Shown: positions 17,222-24,434, counted from the stretch's first letter. The stretch is 64,000 nucleotides of DNA from Acidobacteriota bacterium (GCA_021800255.1 JAJYZC010000004.1:44479-108478); one strand, 5' to 3'. Notes: generated by a model from the letters alone, not told the origin. Program-made: numbers and translations.

Positions 17222-18661
17222 CTATTTCTCTCCCAGATAGCTGAGACCGTCGCGCTCGGCAACGCCCATGGCGCGAGCCAGATTGAGTTTGGAGACACTG
17301 TAGCGGTAAAGGCTTGCAATGTAGACTTCATCGGCTTGCGCAACGGCTTGCTGCGCCTGCACGACTTCCACATTGTTGGTGACGCCGGATGCAAACCGGT
17401 CACGAGATTGATCGAGGGTCTGGGCCGCGAGGGCAGTGTTGGTCTGCGCCACATTGACCTGATTGGCATTGGTATTCAGATTGAGAAGCGCGGTGCGAAC
17501 GTCGTAATCGATCTGCTCCTTCAGGTCGGAGAGTTTGTTTTGGGCCTGGTGAAGGCGGGCTTCCGCCGTCTCAATCTCTCCCCGCACGCGCCCTCCCTGA
17601 AACAAAGGCACTTTTACCGATCCGGCAACCAGGTACGTTTGATGGCCGTCGGTGAACCCTCCCGTGCCAATGTCACCCCAATTCGCATTGACCCCGACGG
17701 AGGGGTACCGCTCGGCGCGCGCCGCGCGCAACTGCGCTTCAGCCGCAGCCACTTCGGCCATCGCGGCCTGATAGTCGCCTCGATGCTGGTAGGCCTCGGC
17801 AACAGCATCCGCAATCGCCTGACTAGCCATCGGCGTGTAGGGAACCTGGGTCGCAAGTTCAAACTTCTGGCCATCCGGCAGACCGATTGCACGGGCCAGA
17901 TTCAGCTTTTCCGTGGCGTAGGTGTTTTCCGCGGTCAGCAGGTTTTCCTGTTGCGTCTTCAGCTCCACAAGCGCGCGCAGAGTATCGATTTGCGGGTTCA
18001 GACCGGCGGTTTCCCGGTCCTTCGCAAGCTGGTAAAGCGCCTGCGCCGTGTTTCGTTCGGCCGTCGCCGCCTGCACTTGGGCCTTGCCGGCGATCTCCAT
18101 CAGGTACGCATTCCCTACCGCCAGTACGACCGTGTCGCGCGCCTGCTGATAGGTGAAGCGCGAAGCGGAAAGCTGGTGGGAGGCAGCGCGCGATGCTTGC
18201 AGATCGCTCAGGTTCAGCAGAGGTGCGGAGACATAGAGCCGCGTGTCGAAGACGTGGAACGGGCTGGGAATAGCAGGAATTGTGGGAGGCAGCGTGTTGG
18301 GTCCAACCATCGCCTGAAGGTTGAGCTCCTGTTGCAATCCGCTCACGGCCCCATTGACCTGTGGCAGCAGGCGGCTGAGCGCCTGCCAGCGCGTGCCGTT
18401 GGCGGCGTTCGTCTCTTCTCCGCTCAGCAGCAGCCCCAGGTTCGCGCGCAGCCCGCGGTTGATGGCCTCACGCAGGGTCAGGTTCAGGGTTCCCGCTGCC
18501 GGCTTGCTGCTCGGAACGCTGCCCAGAAAGGGATTCTGGGCCGAATCGATGTCTGGCGTCTGCTGCGCCTGTACAGTGGGAACTCCGAAGAGAGCGGCTG
18601 CGGCAAGCAATACGGCAGCCCACTCTCTAGCTTTCGCACGATTTCTTCGAAACATCGGCAT
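17222..18661 (-). CDS. TolC-family outer-membrane efflux protein
   Basis: 479 residues with signal peptide (AREWAAVLLAAAALFGVPTVQAQQ, cleavage about residue 33). Two tandem outer-membrane-efflux repeats: LTLREAINRGLRANLGLLL for the first and TVVLAVGNAYLMEIAGKAQV, then PYTPMASQAIADAVAEAYQHRGDYQAAMAEVAAAEAQLRAARAERYPSV starts the second. Ends with the usual TolC helical pattern (SRDRFASGVTNNVEVVQAQQAVAQADEVYIASLYRYSVSKLNLARAMG). Forms the outer-membrane tunnel for the EmrAB-like pair. Overlap-free operon: 17 nt after the preceding small gene, 2 nt before the fusion-protein gene. Confidence 0.92.
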   Translation of the reverse strand: MPMFRRNRAKAREWAAVLLAAAALFGVPTVQAQQTPDIDSAQNPFLGSVPSSKPAAGTLNLTLREAINRGLRANLGLLLSGEETNAANGTRWQALSRLLPQVNGAVSGLQQELNLQAMVGPNTLPPTIPAIPSPFHVFDTRLYVSAPLLNLSDLQASRAASHQLSASRFTYQQARDTVVLAVGNAYLMEIAGKAQVQAATAERNTAQALYQLAKDRETAGLNPQIDTLRALVELKTQQENLLTAENTYATEKLNLARAIGLPDGQKFELATQVPYTPMASQAIADAVAEAYQHRGDYQAAMAEVAAAEAQLRAARAERYPSVGVNANWGDIGTGGFTDGHQTYLVAGSVKVPLFQGGRVRGEIETAEARLHQAQNKLSDLKEQIDYDVRTALLNLNTNANQVNVAQTNTALAAQTLDQSRDRFASGVTNNVEVVQAQQAVAQADEVYIASLYRYSVSKLNLARAMGVAERDGLSYLGEK

Positions 18662-18678
18662 GGTTGACTCCTATGGAC

Positions 18679-19056
18679 TTACTTGTTCTCTGGCGCCATC
18701 GCCTCAAAGACCGGCTCGGAGTCGCCAACAACCTTCGTCGCCAACGCGAAGCGCACAATGCGCACGGTCTCAAGAACTTTTTCCGGCGCGATGCCCTGCA
18801 TCTTGGCTTTATTGGCCATGGCCTGAATGCAGGCTTTGCTGCTGGCCGCAAGCGCCGAGGCGAGATAGATCAGCGTGCGGGTCTCTTCATCGAGCGCGCC
18901 CTCGGCCGGCATGGCGTAGCCGCGCGAGCGCAAGTGCTCGTAGAGGAGTCCCTCGTCGACTGCAACCGCCTTTTCAATGGCCGAGGGGACCGACCCCATC
19001 ATCTGACGCATCATGCCAAAGACCTGTTTGACGGTTGGTTTTTGTTCCGGATTCAT
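18679..19056 (-). CDS. Small carboxymuconolactone decarboxylase (AhpD-like fold) protein
   Basis: 125 residues. The helical pattern DEETRTLIYLASALAASSKACIQAMANKAKMQGIAPEKVLETVRI matches the CMD/AhpD-like fold, where AhpD normally has a CxxC redox pair followed by His; here only the single Cys in SKACIQAM remains, so peroxidase-adaptor activity is not expected. GGGAG lies 6 nt before the ATG at 19056; an upstream extension of the frame is rejected. First gene of the efflux operon and on the same strand as the lipoate ligase operon 85 bp away, so co-transcription with it is possible. Confidence 0.75.
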   Translation of the reverse strand: MNPEQKPTVKQVFGMMRQMMGSVPSAIEKAVAVDEGLLYEHLRSRGYAMPAEGALDEETRTLIYLASALAASSKACIQAMANKAKMQGIAPEKVLETVRIVRFALATKVVGDSEPVFEAMAPENK

Positions 19057-19141
19057 CTGCTTCTCCCTTTTTGTTGGTTGGTTGTTGGTTGGCATCGGCT
19101 GACTCATCCTATAAGAAGAAAGTCCCGCAACGCCTTGTTTG

Positions 19142-19879
19142 TTACAAAAAGACCTGCACGCCGGTAGACGATGTTGCAAAATGACTCTGGATCTCCATTG
19201 GAATTGCAGCCTGCGCCTGCGCGCCGGGCACGAAACCGGGACGGAAGAGCCTTTGGCCAACTTGAAGAGCTTCTCTCTCGACGGTTCCGCGATCCGCCTC
19301 CACGCCCAGCGTGCGCAGCGTCACAAGAAAGTCACGATGACGGCGCGCCTGGCGGTACTCAGGCTCTCGCGGAGGGTGCGGCAGAGCCTTCTCAGCGAGA
19401 TCAAAATCAAAATCGACCAGCAAGGTTCCGTGCACCAGCAGGGACCTCCACCTGCGGGCCTGCGCATTGCCGGAGATCTTGCGGCCAGCGACAGCGACAT
19501 CCGACGTTCCCTGCACAACGCCGGTCACGCCGAAGGCATCAAGCAACGAGATCACTAAGTCAGTACCTTGACGAAATCCGGCCATCAGATCGAGGTGATT
19601 GGGTGCGGGCATAACCAGCGAATAATTCAGCACGTCACTCGTCTGAAGCACCGTGCCGCCGCCGCTGCAACGCTTAAGCACTTCCACACCAAGCCGCGCG
19701 CAGGCATCTGAGTTGACGGACCGTTCGGCGCGCTCATTGGACCCCATCACTACGGCAGGCGGACCTCCCCACCAGAAGCGCAGCAGACGCCTCCCAGTGG
19801 AGAAAGCAGTCCGCGCCATGCTCTCATCGAGCGCGAGATTTTCAGCCACTGTGTGGGCCGTCCAGAACAGGACTTCCAT
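19142..19879 (-). CDS. lplA: Lipoate-protein ligase A family protein
   Basis: 245 residues. LplA-type ligases attach lipoate (or octanoate) to a Lys of acceptor domains. Seen: AENLALDESMART, RLLRFWWGGPPAVVMGSNERAE (the lipoyl-AMP binding RxW..p.vvlG.nq motif), VEVLKRCSGGGTVLQTSDVLNYSLVMP (the RR(s/t)GGGaVyhd-like motif, here KRCSGGGT), GVTGVVQGTSDVAVAGRKISGNAQARRWRSLLVHGTLLVDFD (substrate-Lys region GRKISGNAQ). ATG at 19879 overlaps the TGA of the DGC gene upstream (TGATG). Lacks the usual C-terminal accessory domain, so it may need a partner or only act as a transferase. Its evident target is the lipoyl domain encoded four genes upstream. Confidence 0.88.
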   Translation of the reverse strand: MEVLFWTAHTVAENLALDESMARTAFSTGRRLLRFWWGGPPAVVMGSNERAERSVNSDACARLGVEVLKRCSGGGTVLQTSDVLNYSLVMPAPNHLDLMAGFRQGTDLVISLLDAFGVTGVVQGTSDVAVAGRKISGNAQARRWRSLLVHGTLLVDFDFDLAEKALPHPPREPEYRQARRHRDFLVTLRTLGVEADRGTVEREALQVGQRLFRPGFVPGAQAQAAIPMEIQSHFATSSTGVQVFL

Positions 19880-20583
19880 CACTTTGCCGCCTGCACGCCT
19901 GCGAAGTTTTGATATTCCGCCAAAAGAGCGGTCTTGTACGCATCCTGCTCTGCGGGTGGGATCGGATGATAGATTTTGACCAAATCCAGCAGCGCCGCGG
20001 CCGGGTCTCCATTGGCTTTTGCCGCTTTTTCGGCAAATTGCGCAAAGATTAGCGGCAGGCCAGGAATCTCCACCGTCTTGCCGCCAATGCTGAGCTTTCC
20101 GCCCGGCAGCGGACTGGAACAGGCGCACTGCGCCTTGTCTGCGCTGGATGGTGCGCTCTCCGCGCTGAGCGTCGCAGAGGATGCCAGCACCGCATCCACC
20201 TCCGCTGCGATCCGCTCGGCAACCGTCCACACCGCTTCAGTGTCTTCTTCGGTAAGCGCCTGCGTGGAGCAGTGGCAGCCGCGGGCTGCGTGCCCAAGAA
20301 TCTCCGGCACCACGAGAGCCACGCTTACCGGCCCACTGTGCTTTTCCGTGCCCCATTTCGCGCACTGCTTCTCGCACCCGTCGACGGTGATCGTCGGATG
20401 CGTCCGCGCAAAGTTGCGCTCGCCCTCGTTGCCGGCAAGAAACAGCGGCAAACAAAGCGTCACGGTTCTGTCCGGGCGCAGCAGTTCCAGAACTCTGCGT
20501 GTCGCCAGGCGTGAAATGGTTCCCCCGGCAAGCGCCTCGCCGCTGCACGAAATGATGCCAACCTTCGCCACTTCTGCGCTCAT
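19879..20583 (-). CDS. DGC-domain (putative zinc-binding) protein with C-terminal extension
   Basis: 234 residues. The first 125 or so residues carry the DGC-domain signature: IISCSGEALAGGTISRLATRRVLELL at the start, a thiol-type strand TVTLCLPLFLAGN, ITVDGCEKQCAKW (the name-giving Asp-Gly-Cys with a second Cys), and CHC in ARGCHCSTQAL. DGC proteins are predicted Cys-rich metal-binding proteins of unknown function. An extra C-terminal part has CACSS and a helical region (YHPIPPAEQDAYKTALLAEYQNFAG). Overlaps the upstream DGC gene by 4 nt and the downstream lplA by 1 nt. One of three DGC paralogues in this operon. Confidence 0.75.
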   Translation of the reverse strand: MSAEVAKVGIISCSGEALAGGTISRLATRRVLELLRPDRTVTLCLPLFLAGNEGERNFARTHPTITVDGCEKQCAKWGTEKHSGPVSVALVVPEILGHAARGCHCSTQALTEEDTEAVWTVAERIAAEVDAVLASSATLSAESAPSSADKAQCACSSPLPGGKLSIGGKTVEIPGLPLIFAQFAEKAAKANGDPAAALLDLVKIYHPIPPAEQDAYKTALLAEYQNFAGVQAAK

Positions 20584-21008
20584 CGGACTGTCCCCTCCAG
20601 TTCATGTAACTCCGCGGCCTCGCAGTGGACGCTCTGGGCAATCGCCTCGGTGATCTTCCAGCCGTCTTCGGTCAGCGCCGTCGCCGTCCCGGGCTTGGCC
20701 CCGCGGAAGTTGCGGAAGGCCTCGGCTACCTGAATTGCCTTGGCGGCGCGGCCGCCGGACATCTCCACGTTCTTCTGGGCGCAGGCCTTGGCGCAGCCGT
20801 CGATGGTGATGCAGCGATGACTCTGCACGGCTGCAACCGCCTCCGGGTCGCCTTTGACCAGCAGCGCCAGGCAGAGCGTGGCTGTATTTTCAGAGGCCAG
20901 ATCGTCCATCACCTTGTAAGTGGCCTCACGGCCGATCAACCCATGCACCTTGCCAATCCCGCTGCAGGGGATGACCAATACATCTCCGTCTTTCAATGCG
21001 TGCGCCAT
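20580..21008 (-). CDS. DGC-domain (putative zinc-binding) protein, short
   Basis: 142 residues. Same layout as its neighbour: VLVIPCSGIGKVHGLIGREATYKVM (Cys-Ser-Gly loop and following helix), TATLCLALLVKGD, CITIDGCAKACAQKN (DGC motif, with a further Cys four residues on), and a C-terminal helix with VHCEAAEL. The four or five conserved cysteines could form a metal or metalloid site. ATG is followed by MAHALKDG; the stop overlaps the next gene (TGATG). Divergent enough from the other two DGC proteins to be an old paralogue rather than a recent copy. Confidence 0.75.
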   Translation of the reverse strand: MAHALKDGDVLVIPCSGIGKVHGLIGREATYKVMDDLASENTATLCLALLVKGDPEAVAAVQSHRCITIDGCAKACAQKNVEMSGGRAAKAIQVAEAFRNFRGAKPGTATALTEDGWKITEAIAQSVHCEAAELHELEGTVR

Positions 21009-21021
21009 CCGTCCACTCCTC

Positions 21022-21876
21022 TCATGCTTCTTCTGCCTTGTGCTTCACCGTCTTCGCATAGGCATCGGAGTTCAGGAGCAGCTCCCGATCTTCGGGCCAG
21101 TTGCTCAGCTTCAACTGCACGATCCATCCCTTGCCGTAAGGGTCTTCGTTAATCAGCGTGGGATTGGAAACAACTTCCGAATTCACCGCGATGACCGTGC
21201 CGGCAACCGGGGCGACAACTTCAAACACCGCTTTGGAGGATTCAAGAGTTCCCAATTCTCCAAACTGCTCAACGGACAGGTGCATTGCCGGCGCGTCGAC
21301 GAAGTTGATGTCCGTCAGGCTCTGCTGCATGTAGTCGGAGATTCCGATCCGCGCCACGTCACCCAGCGGACGCACCCAAACGTCGTTCTCGTTGAACCAA
21401 TAATCTGAAACAGGAATGCGAAACTCGAACTTGTCGTGCGTCACGATCAGGTATTCTCCTGGCGGCGGAAACTCCGTGGAGCTAGTACCTGAAGGTTGAG
21501 CCGGAGCCGGAGCAGCCAAGCTTTGCACCAGACCATCGACGATGGTTTGCGCCAGCGCCGCGCCGTTTGTCTCAAGACGCAGTGTGGGCTCCAGCGTTAA
21601 CCCAGAAGACTTCAGTGCATCCGCAACCAGAACCTTCCGGTCGATCTTGAGGTCCAGACTTTCCGCGAGCTTGCTGGCGCAGCGCGTCGAGCATCCATCC
21701 ACAACGATCAAAGAGTTGTCGGCGAGCACCTTCTCGTAGCGGGCCAGCGAACGATTCAACAACACCGGGCAAATGATCTCGCTGTTCGCGGCTTCCGCCA
21801 TGCGGATCGCGGCCTCGCGCGCAACCGACCCCTCTGGCTTGTCAAGGCCGGTACAAGAGAGGACTGCCGTTTTCAT
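21022..21876 (-). CDS. DGC domain fused to GcvH-like lipoyl domain
   Basis: 284 residues, two domains. Residues 1-135: DGC domain (VLSCTGLDKPEGSVAREAAIRM, IICPVLLN, IVVDGCSTRCASKLAE). After a Pro/Ala linker, residues 150-280: glycine cleavage H-protein fold (YWFNENDVWVRPLGDVARIGISDYMQQSLTDINFVDAP; ...FGELGTLESSKAVFEVVAPVAGTVIAVNSEVVSNPTLINEDPYGKGWIVQLKLSN). The Lys in ESSKAVFE is the expected lipoylation site and the surrounding EEVK-like Glu/Ser context is kept. A lipoate ligase is encoded in the same operon. No gcvT, gcvP or Hdr B/C genes are near, so this is not a glycine cleavage H protein. The combination suggests a dithiol that works with the Cys-rich DGC domain. The start overlaps the ferredoxin stop (ATGA). 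Confidence 0.85.
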   Translation of the reverse strand: MKTAVLSCTGLDKPEGSVAREAAIRMAEAANSEIICPVLLNRSLARYEKVLADNSLIVVDGCSTRCASKLAESLDLKIDRKVLVADALKSSGLTLEPTLRLETNGAALAQTIVDGLVQSLAAPAPAQPSGTSSTEFPPPGEYLIVTHDKFEFRIPVSDYWFNENDVWVRPLGDVARIGISDYMQQSLTDINFVDAPAMHLSVEQFGELGTLESSKAVFEVVAPVAGTVIAVNSEVVSNPTLINEDPYGKGWIVQLKLSNWPEDRELLLNSDAYAKTVKHKAEEA

Positions 21877-22160
21877 TGCACGCTCACCTGTTCGCGCATC
21901 TGCTTGATTTGCGCGATGGTTGCCTGCTTGTCAGGAAACGAGAGGGCATCAGGGCCGCAGGTTTTGGAGCAGGCTCGGCAAAAGACCACGCAGTTGTTCG
22001 GGTTGGCCACGACGAGTCTACGGTCACCCTCGCGCTGTTCGAAGACCCGGTGCGGACAGAAGTTGGCGCACTCCATGCAGAACGTGCACTTCTGGTAATC
22101 GATCGTCGGATGCCACACGATCTTTTCCCTGGGGACGCCCATGAATGTCGCTTCAGACAT
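21873..22160 (-). CDS. 2[4Fe-4S] ferredoxin
   Basis: 95 residues from MSEATF. Two cluster motifs: CTFCMECANFCPHRVF (CxxCxxCxxxCP) and CVVFCRACSKTCGPDALSF (CxxxCxxCxxxC with GP). Such small ferredoxins carry low-potential electrons. The ATG overlaps the stop of the HdrA-like gene by 8 nt and its TGA overlaps the next start, so it is translated with the operon. It may pass electrons between the HdrA-like protein and the lipoyl/DGC proteins (inference). An alternative start 6 codons later (MGVPREK) is possible. Confidence 0.88.
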   Translation of the reverse strand: MSEATFMGVPREKIVWHPTIDYQKCTFCMECANFCPHRVFEQREGDRRLVVANPNNCVVFCRACSKTCGPDALSFPDKQATIAQIKQMREQVSVQ

Positions 22161-22530
22161 CGCTCTTATCCTCCATCTCGCGCAACTTCGCCGAGACCTT
22201 CTCGATGGCCTCATCTGTGGTCAGGTCGCGTATGTCAATCGGCGTCATATCCCGCTTCGCGTCCATCCCTTTTGCGGCAAATGCGTCGCGGAACATCTTG
22301 TACTGCATGTTGGGAGCGCAGGCCGCGATCACCAGCGGGCGCTTGGCTTCAAGAAAATCGCCAAGGAAACGGTCTCCATCGACCTCGCAGAGCTGCGGAT
22401 GGATGGCGCCGTATTCCACGGGGAGTTCCACGCGCGCCCGGTTGATGAAATCCCAAATGTCCATCTTCTCGAAGCCTGGACACTTTCCCGTACAGACACA
22501 CATCAATAAACCTGGAAGCTGCTCCGCCAT
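22153..22530 (-). CDS. HdrA N-terminal-like protein
   Basis: 125 residues. LLMCVCTGKCPGFEKMDIWDFINRAR, HPQLCEVDG and RPLVIAACAPNMQYKMFRDAFAAKGMDA follow the N-terminal segment of heterodisulfide reductase subunit A (in HdrA: a Cys-Cys strand, then VVAACSPRMHEPTFR-like loop), but the FAD domain and the 4Fe-4S domains of HdrA are absent. It has three Cys (two in CVCTGKC, one each in LCEVD and AACAP). Starts in TAAATG just after the thioredoxin stop. Probably a stand-alone Fe-S/Cys adaptor; function unknown. Confidence 0.55.
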   Translation of the reverse strand: MAEQLPGLLMCVCTGKCPGFEKMDIWDFINRARVELPVEYGAIHPQLCEVDGDRFLGDFLEAKRPLVIAACAPNMQYKMFRDAFAAKGMDAKRDMTPIDIRDLTTDEAIEKVSAKLREMEDKSDV

Positions 22531-22779
22531 TTAGTTGCCTCCTTCCTCGACGAGCATCTCGCGAATTTCTTCGGGAGACGGTACGCGGCCAGCCGATTTC
22601 ACCTTGCCATTGATGGCCAGTCCCGGAGTCATCAAAATCTGGAACTTGAGAATCTCTTTGATCTCCGTCACCTTCTCGATCTCCGCAGCAATGCCAAGCC
22701 CCTGCACAGCCTTCTCCGCGTTTGCCGTCAATTGCTGGCAGCGCGCGCAGCCCGTACCCAGAATTTGAATCTTCGCCAT
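22531..22779 (-). CDS. Small thioredoxin/glutaredoxin-like protein (TM0996/MTH895 type)
   Basis: 82 residues. AKIQILGTGCARCQQLTANAEKAV has the CxxC active site (CARC) at the N-terminus, and TPGLAINGKVKSAGRVPSPEEIREML holds the cis-Pro and beta strands of the redox-active thioredoxin 3 subfamily, often found beside ArsR repressors and permeases. Two adjacent ATGs exist; AGGA spaced 5 nt favours 22779. First gene downstream of the ArsR-type repressor, 58 bp after its stop. Likely the electron donor to the operon's Cys proteins. Confidence 0.85.
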   Translation of the reverse strand: MAKIQILGTGCARCQQLTANAEKAVQGLGIAAEIEKVTEIKEILKFQILMTPGLAINGKVKSAGRVPSPEEIREMLVEEGGN

Positions 22780-22837
22780 CATCTTCCTTTCGTAATTGCC
22801 GCCGTTTCAGAGAAGCGCACAGCGGCATGGTTGCGTT

Positions 22838-23131
22838 TTATCGTTTTCTTTCCTTGAGCACTTGTGTCGCGCAGGTAAAAAGGTTGCAGACACAAGGCGT
22901 CAGCAGCCGGTAGTACACCGTGGTCCTCTCGCGCCGGTCCTCGACCACCCCGTGCGCGCGCAACAGTGCCAGATGTTTCGAAACGGTCGAAAGATCGCCG
23001 CCCACCAGTCCATGGAGATCGCCAACCGAGCATTCGCCGCGGCTCAGCCGGTCCACAATCATCAGGCGCGACTCGTGCGCCAGGGCTCGGAGTACCTTTG
23101 CCTGCTTCGTGAAGTGGTTATTCTTGTCCAT
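22838..23131 (-). CDS. ArsR/SmtB-family repressor (paralogue 1), heads the lipoyl/DGC operon
   Basis: 97 residues. Winged helix: KQAKVLRALAHESRLMIVDRLSRGECSVGDLHGLVGGDLSTVSKHLALLRAHGVVEDRRERTTVYYRL; the recognition helix is in GDLSTVSKHLALL. The C-terminal end PCVCNLFTCATQVL has three Cys that could bind metal(loid)s. Same length and about 80 percent identity with paralogue 2 at 23406. ATG at 23131 matches paralogue 2's length; a TTG 4 codons upstream is an alternative. A 15-nt sequence shared with paralogue 2's upstream region lies 25 bp before the start. Likely represses the operon and releases on metalloid or oxidised thiol (inference). Confidence 0.88.
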   Translation of the reverse strand: MDKNNHFTKQAKVLRALAHESRLMIVDRLSRGECSVGDLHGLVGGDLSTVSKHLALLRAHGVVEDRRERTTVYYRLLTPCVCNLFTCATQVLKERKR

Positions 23132-23155
23132 CCGGCAATTCAATCATTCGTTATT

Positions 23156-23170
23156 GGTCATATTGCCATA
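23156..23170. promoter_or_regulatory. Candidate operator (GGTCATATTGCCATA) upstream of ArsR-1
   Basis: The same sequence with two base changes (GGCCATATTGTCATT) occurs at the same place upstream of the paralogous repressor at 23722. Read on the other strand it contains a direct repeat ATGGCA/ATATGACC. Best explained as the binding site of this pair of ArsR repressors. Confidence 0.45.
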
Positions 23171-23235
23171 TAGTAAAGTTTCATGCCGTGACGGCTGTCA
23201 CATGTGCATGGAGGGCTGCCTGGAATCAAACCTGT

Positions 23236-23340
23236 TTATGAGTTTGTTTCTGGTCCGTTCTTGTTGCGTTGCCAGAGACGGATGCGTATTTCAAAAAAGC
23301 GGTGCACGACTGTGAAGAAGAAGGCCACCGGCCATCCCAT
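23236..23340 (-). CDS. Possible small membrane protein downstream of ArsR-2
   Basis: 34 residues if started at the ATG (38 with a GTG start four codons upstream): GWPVAFFFTVVHRFFEIRIRLW is a single hydrophobic helix followed by a basic, charged tail. It lies 65 bp after ArsR-2 on the same strand. Alternatively it is the relic C-terminus of a permease lost from this spot. Low confidence. Confidence 0.25.
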   Translation of the reverse strand: MGWPVAFFFTVVHRFFEIRIRLWQRNKNGPETNS

Positions 23341-23405
23341 GAGCAACACCCGGTGACCGGCTCCATCACCCCGATCAAACGCCGGGCTTGAGGCAGCCTT
23401 TGCAC

Positions 23406-23699
23406 CTATCGCTTCCGCTCTTTCAAGACCTGCGTGGCGCAGGTAAAAAAGTTGCAAACGCACGGTGTTAGCAGGCGGTAATACACGGTGGTCCCCTCGC
23501 GCCGGTCCTCGACAATTCCGTGCGCGCGCAAGAGCGCCAGGTGCTTTGACACAGTAGACTGGTCGCCACCCACTAGATCCCAGAGCTCTCCGGCCGAGCA
23601 TTCCCCGCGGCTCAGCCGGTCGACAATCATCAGCCGGGACTCATGCGCCAAAGCCTTGAGCATCTTTGCCTGTTTAACAAACATTTCCCGAGCTGTCAT
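23406..23699 (-). CDS. ArsR/SmtB-family repressor (paralogue 2)
   Basis: 97 residues, a close copy of the repressor at 22838: same winged helix (HESRLMIVDRLSRGEC..., DQSTVSKHLALLRAHGIVEDRREGTTVYYRLLTPCVCNFFTCATQVLKERKR). Keeps the same three C-terminal Cys. Upstream sits a copy of the shared 15-nt operator. The pair arose by duplication of repressor plus operator; the intergenic region between them does not contain an obvious gene except a tiny membrane-like frame. Both repressors may bind both sites. Confidence 0.88.
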   Translation of the reverse strand: MTAREMFVKQAKMLKALAHESRLMIVDRLSRGECSAGELWDLVGGDQSTVSKHLALLRAHGIVEDRREGTTVYYRLLTPCVCNFFTCATQVLKERKR

Positions 23700-23721
23700 G
23701 ATTCCACCCTATGACCTGCTT

Positions 23722-23736
23722 GGCCATATTGTCATT
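23722..23736. promoter_or_regulatory. Candidate operator (GGCCATATTGTCATT) upstream of ArsR-2
   Basis: Matches the site upstream of ArsR-1 (23156) at 12-13 of 15 positions and lies 22 bp before the ArsR-2 ATG. Confidence 0.4.
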
Positions 23737-23896
23737 CAAAGAGCCAAAGCGGGCTGTGATTCCGATCACGCTCTAATGGATAACCTTCGGATCACCGGAT
23801 GGTTAGCAGAGTCGCGTAGGTTACATCCAATCTGTCGTCCTCTGGTATGCCATGCCATCCTCTGCTCGAATGGCTCGCGCCGGGATTGTAGCTTGA

Positions 23897-24304
23897 CTAC
23901 TCTCCAGCCAGAAGATTCTCCCGCTTCAAAAGCGCAATCACCCGTCTCCTGATTTCATCGCGGGTCTGGCGCACGGTTTCGATTCCCTGTCCCTTGGGGT
24001 CGGGCAGAGGCCAGTCCTCGCGGCGCAACCCCGGGACATACGGGCACTCCTCGCCGCAGCCCATGGTGATGAGCATATCAGCGCCTTGCGCCAGCGCGGA
24101 GGTCAACTTCTGCGGCTTGGCCGAACTCAAGTCGATTCCAACTTCTTTCATAGCGTCCACAACAACGGGATGAACGTATTCAGCGGGGCGGGTGCCGGCG
24201 GAGATGGCGCGCGCCTGTGTAGGATCGGCAAGCTGATTGAACAAGGCAGCCGACATCTGCGAGCGCCCCGCGTTGTGTACGCAGGCAAAGATGAAAGTGC
24301 GCAT
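23897..24304 (-). CDS. arsC: Arsenate reductase, thioredoxin-coupled (low-MW phosphatase fold)
   Basis: 135 residues. Reduces As(V) to As(III). P-loop FACVHNAGRSQMSAALFN (CxxNxxRS, catalytic Cys about residue 8), the distal Cys loop ITMGCGEECPYVPG providing the two Cys of the disulfide relay, and the LMW-PTP-like C-terminus DPKGQGIETVRQTRDEIRRRV. Thioredoxin type, as in Bacillus ArsC, so it should use the cell's thioredoxin. On the minus strand beside ArsR-2 and ArsR-3, consistent with a resistance operon. Confidence 0.92.
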   Translation of the reverse strand: MRTFIFACVHNAGRSQMSAALFNQLADPTQARAISAGTRPAEYVHPVVVDAMKEVGIDLSSAKPQKLTSALAQGADMLITMGCGEECPYVPGLRREDWPLPDPKGQGIETVRQTRDEIRRRVIALLKRENLLAGE

Positions 24305-24434
24305 TCAGGAGTTCCTCAAACGGTCTTATGTCTGGCGTGATCGAGAACCAACGCCTGCCGGCGGCCGAGGTTGTCAAGGTTACGTTGCAGCGCCATCTGG
24401 TCTAGGGAGGTGAGCGGCGATGAAAGAAACCATC

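Noticed and set aside
17147..18667. 506-codon open frame antisense to the TolC-like gene
   Set aside because: No domain, overlaps a gene with clear signal peptide and repeats; shadow frame.
21022..21876. Glycine cleavage H protein
   Set aside because: Although the lipoyl domain is GcvH-like, it is fused to a DGC domain and no gcvT/gcvP is present, so the plain name would mislead.
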